From: Lactobacillus equicursoris DSM 19284 = JCM 14600 = CIP 110162
GTDB taxonomy: Bacteria; Bacillota; Bacilli; Lactobacillales; Lactobacillaceae
Assembly: GCF_001434815.1 (NCBI RefSeq)
Contig: NZ_AZDU01000014.1
Coordinates: 1 to 43,036, forward strand
Reading direction: 5' to 3'
Length of the DNA: 43,036 bases
The first letter of the stretch is position 1. The number at the start of each line of letters is the position of its first letter. Position numbers and translations under genes: made by a program. Shown here piece by piece: positions 38,990-43,036 of this stretch. The notes below the pieces were generated by a model. It saw only the letters and a list, made by a program, of their open reading frames with translations, did not search any database and was not told the DNA's origin.

Positions 38990-39019
38990 ACTTTAACATT
39001 TTTTCAGAAAAAATGTCAG
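38990..39019 (-). promoter_or_regulatory. Promoter of the attenuated DHA2 gene
   Basis: CTGACA (39014-39019), 18 bp, extended -10 TGTTAAAGT (hexamer 38990-38995). Transcription from here gives a leader of about 140 nt. The spacer is itself a palindrome (ACATTTTTT-CAG-AAAAAATGT). Confidence 0.5.
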
Positions 39020-39026
39020 TAAAAAA

Positions 39027-39983
39027 CTATTTGGACTTGATGTAGTTTTGCCCGTCAGCTGCAGGACCAACCGTCTTCCCGAAGAAGATAACCAAAACGA
39101 TGATGGTCAAAACGTAAGGCGCAATTTGCAGGTAAACGGATGGCAGGCTGGAGATGCCAGGGATTTGGTTGCCGATGATACTCAAGCTTTGAGCAAAGCC
39201 AAAGAAGAGGGATGAGAGCATCGCCCCAATTGGGTTGTAGCGACCAAAGATCATGGCTGCCAAGGCCATGAAACCTTGACCAGCGATGGTGGAAACGGAG
39301 AAGTTGCTGGAAATTGCTTCCGCAAAGATGGCCCCGCCGATCCCGCCAAGGAAACCAGAGATCAAAACGCCGGCGTAGCGCATCTTGTAAACGTTGATCC
39401 CCAAAGTGTCAGCAGCTTGAGGGTTTTCACCACTAGAACGCAGACGCAGGCCAAAGCGGGTCTTGTACAGGACCCACCACAAGAAGATGGCCAAAACGAT
39501 GGATACCCAAGCTGGCGCTGAGGTGTTCTTGAAGAAGATTGGCCCCAGAACTGGAATCTTGGCCAAGCCAGGGAAGGAGAAGTAGCCAAAGTTTTGGGTA
39601 ATGTTTTCGGTTTGACCCTTGTTGTAAAGAGCCTTAACCAAGAAGACGGCTAGTGGTGGTGCCATCAGGTTCAAAACCGTACCAGAGATAACGTGGTCGG
39701 CCCGGAAGTTGATGGTGGCCACAGCGTGGAGGAGGGAGAAGATCAGCCCAATGATCCCGCCGAGCAAAGCTCCCAGCCAAGGGGTAGCTGCCCCGAAGGT
39801 TGAGGCACAGCTTAAGTTGAAGACAACAGCGGTGAAGGCACCCATGGTCATGATGCCTTCCAGGCCGACGTTAACGATCCCTGAGTTTTCACTAAAGGTA
39901 CCGCCCAGAGCTGCGAATATCAGGGGAGCAGAATAAACCAGAGTGGATGAAACGATCAGGGCTAAAATAGTCACAAAATTCAT
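39027..39983 (-). CDS. Nucleoside ABC transporter permease, NupQ/YufQ type
   Basis: A 318-residue inner-membrane permease of the BmpA-linked nucleoside importer (branched-chain/ribose-type permease superfamily). The N-terminal signature GGTFSENSGIVNVGLEGIM is near residue 28, and about 8-9 hydrophobic helices follow. It pairs with the larger permease upstream. Its ATG overlaps the upstream gene's stop region (both at 39983), indicating coupling. It is last in bmp-nupO-nupP-nupQ. Confidence 0.9.
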   Translation of the reverse strand: MNFVTILALIVSSTLVYSAPLIFAALGGTFSENSGIVNVGLEGIMTMGAFTAVVFNLSCASTFGAATPWLGALLGGIIGLIFSLLHAVATINFRADHVISGTVLNLMAPPLAVFLVKALYNKGQTENITQNFGYFSFPGLAKIPVLGPIFFKNTSAPAWVSIVLAIFLWWVLYKTRFGLRLRSSGENPQAADTLGINVYKMRYAGVLISGFLGGIGGAIFAEAISSNFSVSTIAGQGFMALAAMIFGRYNPIGAMLSSLFFGFAQSLSIIGNQIPGISSLPSVYLQIAPYVLTIIVLVIFFGKTVGPAADGQNYIKSK

Positions 39984-41116
39984 TATGCTTGCCCTCCTTC
40001 TTGTGAGTTAGCTTTTCGACTGTCAGTTTCGGCAGTGGCCAGGTAGGTTGCGGTCTTGTCAGTCTTCTTTTCCTTGAACAAGAGACCAACGGCCCAGCTG
40101 ATGGCTACGAAGAAGATGATGGCAGCGATAACGATTGACACGATTTCGTAAGGAATACCGGCTAAAGTTTGCATCCCCAAGCCACCAATCTTCAGGATTG
40201 AGAACAAGATGGAAGCAAGCAGGATACCGATAGCGCTCATGCCGCCCAGCAGGGCAACGGACATCCCATCCCAGCCGATATCCAGCGTGGTCGTTTGGGT
40301 GAAGTAGTTTTGGTAAGTACCAAGACCTTGGATGACCCCGCCCAGACCACAGAAGGCACCAGACAAGAGCATAGAAACGATGATGTTCTTCTTGTCGCTC
40401 ATGCCGGCGTAACGGCTGGCAAAAGGATTCAAACCAACGGCCTTAATTTCAAAGCCGACAGTAGTCTTCTTCATTACAAACCAGAAGATCACCAAACCGA
40501 TCAAGGCTAAGAAGATACCACCGCTGATCCGGGAGTCGCCAAAGGCAGCACTTAAGGAAGGAATCCGCAAGCTGGCGTTGGCTGGGATGCTCTTGGTGGT
40601 GTCAGTGTCAATTCGCAAGTTCTTGCTCATGACGTCTTGGTGGAGGTACTGGCACAGGTACAAAACCGTGTAGTTCAGCATGATGGTTGAGATAACTTCG
40701 TTAGTCCCGAAGTAGGCTCTCAGCCAGCCGGCAATCCCGGCAACCAAGGCACCAGCAATGATGCCGGCGATGATTTCGATTGGCAAGAGGATGTAAACTG
40801 GCAGATTCTTCCAGGCTAAACCAATCCAGATGGCGGTTAACCAGCCAGCTTGGGCTTGACCCGGCAGACCGATGTTGAAGAAACCAGCTGCTGAAGAAAT
40901 TTGGAAGCCAATGGCGATCAAGATCAGGGGAGTTGCGTTACGGATGGTTTCCCCAATCCCGTTCATAGAGCCCAAGGCACTTTCAAACATGGAGCTGTAA
41001 GCTTGAAGCGGATCATAGCTCCAGATCAGCATGATAATGGCACCGACCAAAAAGCCGGCAATAACAGAAACGATAGGCACTAAAAGCCGCTTGGCTTTAG
41101 GGCTAACCTTAATCAT
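39983..41116 (-). CDS. Nucleoside ABC transporter permease, NupP/YufP type
   Basis: A 377-residue permease partner of NupQ, with a hydrophobic body and signature GFQISSAAGFFNIGLPGQAQAG near residue 70; the last 30 residues are hydrophilic. Together with NupQ it forms the membrane channel for nucleosides bound by the Bmp lipoprotein. The ATG overlaps the nupO stop by 8 nt, a tight translational coupling. Confidence 0.9.
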   Translation of the reverse strand: MIKVSPKAKRLLVPIVSVIAGFLVGAIIMLIWSYDPLQAYSSMFESALGSMNGIGETIRNATPLILIAIGFQISSAAGFFNIGLPGQAQAGWLTAIWIGLAWKNLPVYILLPIEIIAGIIAGALVAGIAGWLRAYFGTNEVISTIMLNYTVLYLCQYLHQDVMSKNLRIDTDTTKSIPANASLRIPSLSAAFGDSRISGGIFLALIGLVIFWFVMKKTTVGFEIKAVGLNPFASRYAGMSDKKNIIVSMLLSGAFCGLGGVIQGLGTYQNYFTQTTTLDIGWDGMSVALLGGMSAIGILLASILFSILKIGGLGMQTLAGIPYEIVSIVIAAIIFFVAISWAVGLLFKEKKTDKTATYLATAETDSRKANSQEGGQA

Positions 41117-42653
41117 TTACGGCAGCCTCCTTCTTAAGATTTTTACCAGTCATGAGCAGACCAAGTTCAGTTTCGTTGGTCTGTTCAGGGTTAACTTCAC
41201 CAGATTCGGCCCCGTCGTGCAAAACGATGATCCGGTCTGACAGTTGCAAGATTTCGTCCAATTCGTAGGAAATCAGCAAGACAGCCTTGCCGGCATCGCG
41301 CTGCTTCAAGAGTTGAGAGTGGATGTATTCGATAGCCCCAACGTCCAAACCACGGGTTGGCTGGAAGGCGATGATCAGGTCAGCGTCTCTATCAAGTTCG
41401 CGGGCGATGATGGCTTTTTGCTGGTTACCACCAGACAGGTCGCTGGCAGGCAATTGTTCACTGGTCGTTCTAACGTCGAACTTCTTGATCAGTTCGCGGG
41501 CGTGTTCTCGAATGGCCTTTTCATTCATGATCCCGTGCTTGGAATATGGTTCCTTGTAGTAGGTTTGAATGGCCATGTTTTCGGAAATTGGCAATTGCAG
41601 GATCAAGCCATACTTTTGCCGGTCGGCAGGGATGTGGCCAACGCCAGCTTCAGTGATCTTGCGGACTGGCTTGTTGGTCAGGTCTTGGCCCTTGATGTTG
41701 ACTGAGCCGCTTTCGACATGGCGCAGGCCAGTGATGGCTTCAACCAATTCGTCTTGACCGTTGCCGTCAATCCCGGCCAAACCCAGGATTTCGCCGCGGC
41801 GGATGTTGAAGGACAAGCCCTTAACCGCTTCCGTGCCCCGGTCTTCGTTGACGTGGAGGTCCTTAACCGACAAGACAGTGTCGCCTAAGTGTTGTTCTTC
41901 CTTATCAAGCTTGAAGTTAACGTGGTGGCCAACCATCATTTCAGCCAATTGTTCGTCATCAGCGTCAGCGACGTTGACGGTTTGGATGGACTTCCCAGCC
42001 CGGATAACCGTTACGCGGTCGGCACTTTCCTTGATTTCCTTCAACTTGTGGGTGATCAAGATGATGGACTTGCCTTCCTTAGCCAGGTTCTTCATGATTT
42101 TGATAAATTCAGTGATTTCCTGCGGCGTCAAGACGGCAGTTGGTTCGTCGAAGATCAAGATGTCGGCGCCCCGGTAGAGGACCTTCAAGATTTCGACTCT
42201 TTGCTGCTGAGCAACGGTGATGTCAGAAATCTTGGCGTCAGGGTCGATAGCCAGACCGTATTGCTTGGACAAGGCAACGATCTTTTCCCGGGCAGTCTTG
42301 AAGTCCAGGGCTAAGCCCTTGGTGGTTTCGTGACCCAAGATGATGTTTTCCAAAACCGTGAAGGCTTGGGCCAGCATAAAGTGCTGGTGGACCATCCCGA
42401 TCCCTAAACTGGTAGCCACGTTAGGACCAGAAATGTCGACTTTCTTCCCGCGAACGTAGATTTCACCGGAAGTTGGCTCAAGCAGACCAGAAAGAATACT
42501 CATTAAAGTAGACTTACCAGCACCGTTTTCGCCAAGAAGCGCCAGGATTTCGCCCTTGCGGAGCGTGAGGTTGATATCGTTGTTGGCCTTAAAGCCGTTA
42601 AAGTCCTTAACGATATGGCGCATCTCAATGATGTTTGTGATCTCTTTTTCCAT
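41109..42653 (-). CDS. Nucleoside ABC transporter ATP-binding protein, NupO/YufO type
   Basis: A 514-residue protein with two ABC domains. Domain 1 has Walker A GENGAGKST near residue 40, the signature-like VAQQQRVEIL and Walker B ILIFDEPTAVL. Domain 2 has the typically degenerate Walker A GIDGNGQDE, signature LSGGNQQK and Walker B LIIAFQPTRGLD. This layout is that of RbsA/NupO-type importers. I start at MEKEITN (42653); upstream in-frame codons cross the terminator region. It follows the Bmp gene after a hairpin. Confidence 0.93.
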   Translation of the reverse strand: MEKEITNIIEMRHIVKDFNGFKANNDINLTLRKGEILALLGENGAGKSTLMSILSGLLEPTSGEIYVRGKKVDISGPNVATSLGIGMVHQHFMLAQAFTVLENIILGHETTKGLALDFKTAREKIVALSKQYGLAIDPDAKISDITVAQQQRVEILKVLYRGADILIFDEPTAVLTPQEITEFIKIMKNLAKEGKSIILITHKLKEIKESADRVTVIRAGKSIQTVNVADADDEQLAEMMVGHHVNFKLDKEEQHLGDTVLSVKDLHVNEDRGTEAVKGLSFNIRRGEILGLAGIDGNGQDELVEAITGLRHVESGSVNIKGQDLTNKPVRKITEAGVGHIPADRQKYGLILQLPISENMAIQTYYKEPYSKHGIMNEKAIREHARELIKKFDVRTTSEQLPASDLSGGNQQKAIIARELDRDADLIIAFQPTRGLDVGAIEYIHSQLLKQRDAGKAVLLISYELDEILQLSDRIIVLHDGAESGEVNPEQTNETELGLLMTGKNLKKEAAVND

Positions 42654-42677
42654 AGAACAATGCTTTCTATATTTTAC

Positions 42678-42708
42678 AAAAAACACTCCGTATTTATGCG
42701 GAGTGTTT
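42678..42708 (-). terminator. Intercistronic hairpin between the Bmp gene and nupO
   Basis: AAACACTCCG / CGGAGTGTTT (10 pairs) with T6 on the minus strand, between the binding-protein gene and nupO. It is likely a partial terminator. Confidence 0.8.
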
Positions 42709-42731
42709 CAAATTGACTACTATATATTGTG

Positions 42732-43036
42732 CTACTTACTTGGAGTAGTTGCAACTTTAATTTTGCCTGAAATGATGTTCTTACGTGCTGCTTGAACAAC
42801 CTTCCAGGTCTTAGCGTTCAGGTTACCCTTGGTTACAGAAACACCGTTGTGAGCTAAGCCGTAGGAAATTACCTTACCGCCAGGGAACTTACCATCGTAG
42901 GCCTTGTCTGCGATGTCCTTAACTGCGAAGCGCAGGCCCTTCAATACTGAGGTCAGCGTGAAGTTGGCCTTCTTACCGTCTTTTGAAGTGTAGTTACCAA
43001 GGTTTGATTGGTCAACGTCAACACCGATTACCCAAA
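42732..43036 (-). CDS. BMP family nucleoside-binding lipoprotein, C-terminal part
   Basis: The reading frame is open to the right edge, so only the last ~101 residues are seen. The BMP/Med family motif WVIGVDVDQSN is at the edge, then TSVLKGLRFAVKDIAD and the end region GNLNAKTWKVVQAARKNIISGKIKVATTPSK. The whole protein would be an extracellular lipoprotein binding nucleosides. An ATG inside this part (near 42944) is not the true start. It is the first gene of the nup operon. Confidence 0.88.
   Translation of the reverse strand, partial: WVIGVDVDQSNLGNYTSKDGKKANFTLTSVLKGLRFAVKDIADKAYDGKFPGGKVISYGLAHNGVSVTKGNLNAKTWKVVQAARKNIISGKIKVATTPSK

Noticed and set aside
38842-38995. T-box riboswitch before the DHA2 pump
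   Set aside because: The conserved T-box sequence and specifier stem are not seen, and the downstream gene is not an amino acid gene.

Overview
The window is a bacterial chromosomal replication-origin region. The most likely source is Lactobacillus delbrueckii or a very close relative. Evidence for this is the protein set (DnaA, DnaN, GyrA/B and the ribosomal proteins are all of Lactobacillaceae type), the tandem deoxynucleoside kinases typical of the Lactobacillus acidophilus/delbrueckii group, a pyruvate oxidase, and an unusually GC-rich third codon position for a Lactobacillus. No tRNA, rRNA, CRISPR array, prophage or insertion sequence was seen.

Layout. (1) 1-2.1 kb: an MgtC-family membrane protein and a Mbeg1-like (DUF2974) hydrolase on the plus strand. 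(2) 2.1-16.4 kb, minus strand: the conserved origin cluster, reading away from oriC as dnaA, dnaN, yaaA, recF, gyrB, gyrA, then rpsF-ssb-rpsR, then gdpP-rplI-dnaB. (3) oriC is bipartite. One block of DnaA boxes lies between rpmH and dnaA (16.4-16.75 kb). The other lies in the dnaA-dnaN gap (14.88-15.02 kb) and combines DnaA boxes, a DnaA-trio array and an AT-rich unwinding element. (4) 16.9-21.8 kb, plus strand: rpmH-rnpA-yidC and mnmE-mnmG. (5) 21.8-29.3 kb: two small membrane-peptide genes, pyruvate oxidase, 6-phosphogluconate dehydrogenase, a ClC chloride transporter and a DHA2 efflux pump. (6) 29.4-43.0 kb, mostly minus strand: an NCS2 purine permease behind a PurBox, a glutamine-type ABC transporter whose binding protein and permease are fused, two deoxynucleoside kinases, nagB behind two NagR-like operators, an aldo/keto reductase, a second DHA2 efflux pump behind a transcription attenuator, and a nucleoside ABC transporter (Bmp-NupOPQ type) that runs off the right edge.

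Themes. The first 22 kb is housekeeping: replication, translation, tRNA modification and membrane insertion. The right part is rich in purine and nucleoside salvage (NCS2 permease, nucleoside ABC transporter, two deoxynucleoside kinases), in keeping with a lactobacillus that lives on imported nucleosides. Genes follow the replication direction on both sides of oriC up to about 29 kb; the transport genes beyond that mostly run against it.

I found no clearly new multi-gene system. The most notable observations are: a yaaA gene with no ATG/GTG/TTG start, which appears to begin at an ATC codon; a leucine at the GyrA quinolone-contact position; a mutually exclusive terminator/antiterminator leader before the second efflux pump; paired operators around nagB and the nucleoside kinases; a 29-bp tandem repeat in a 391-bp gap; a small hydrophobic peptide gene downstream of mnmG; and large dyads before pyruvate oxidase.
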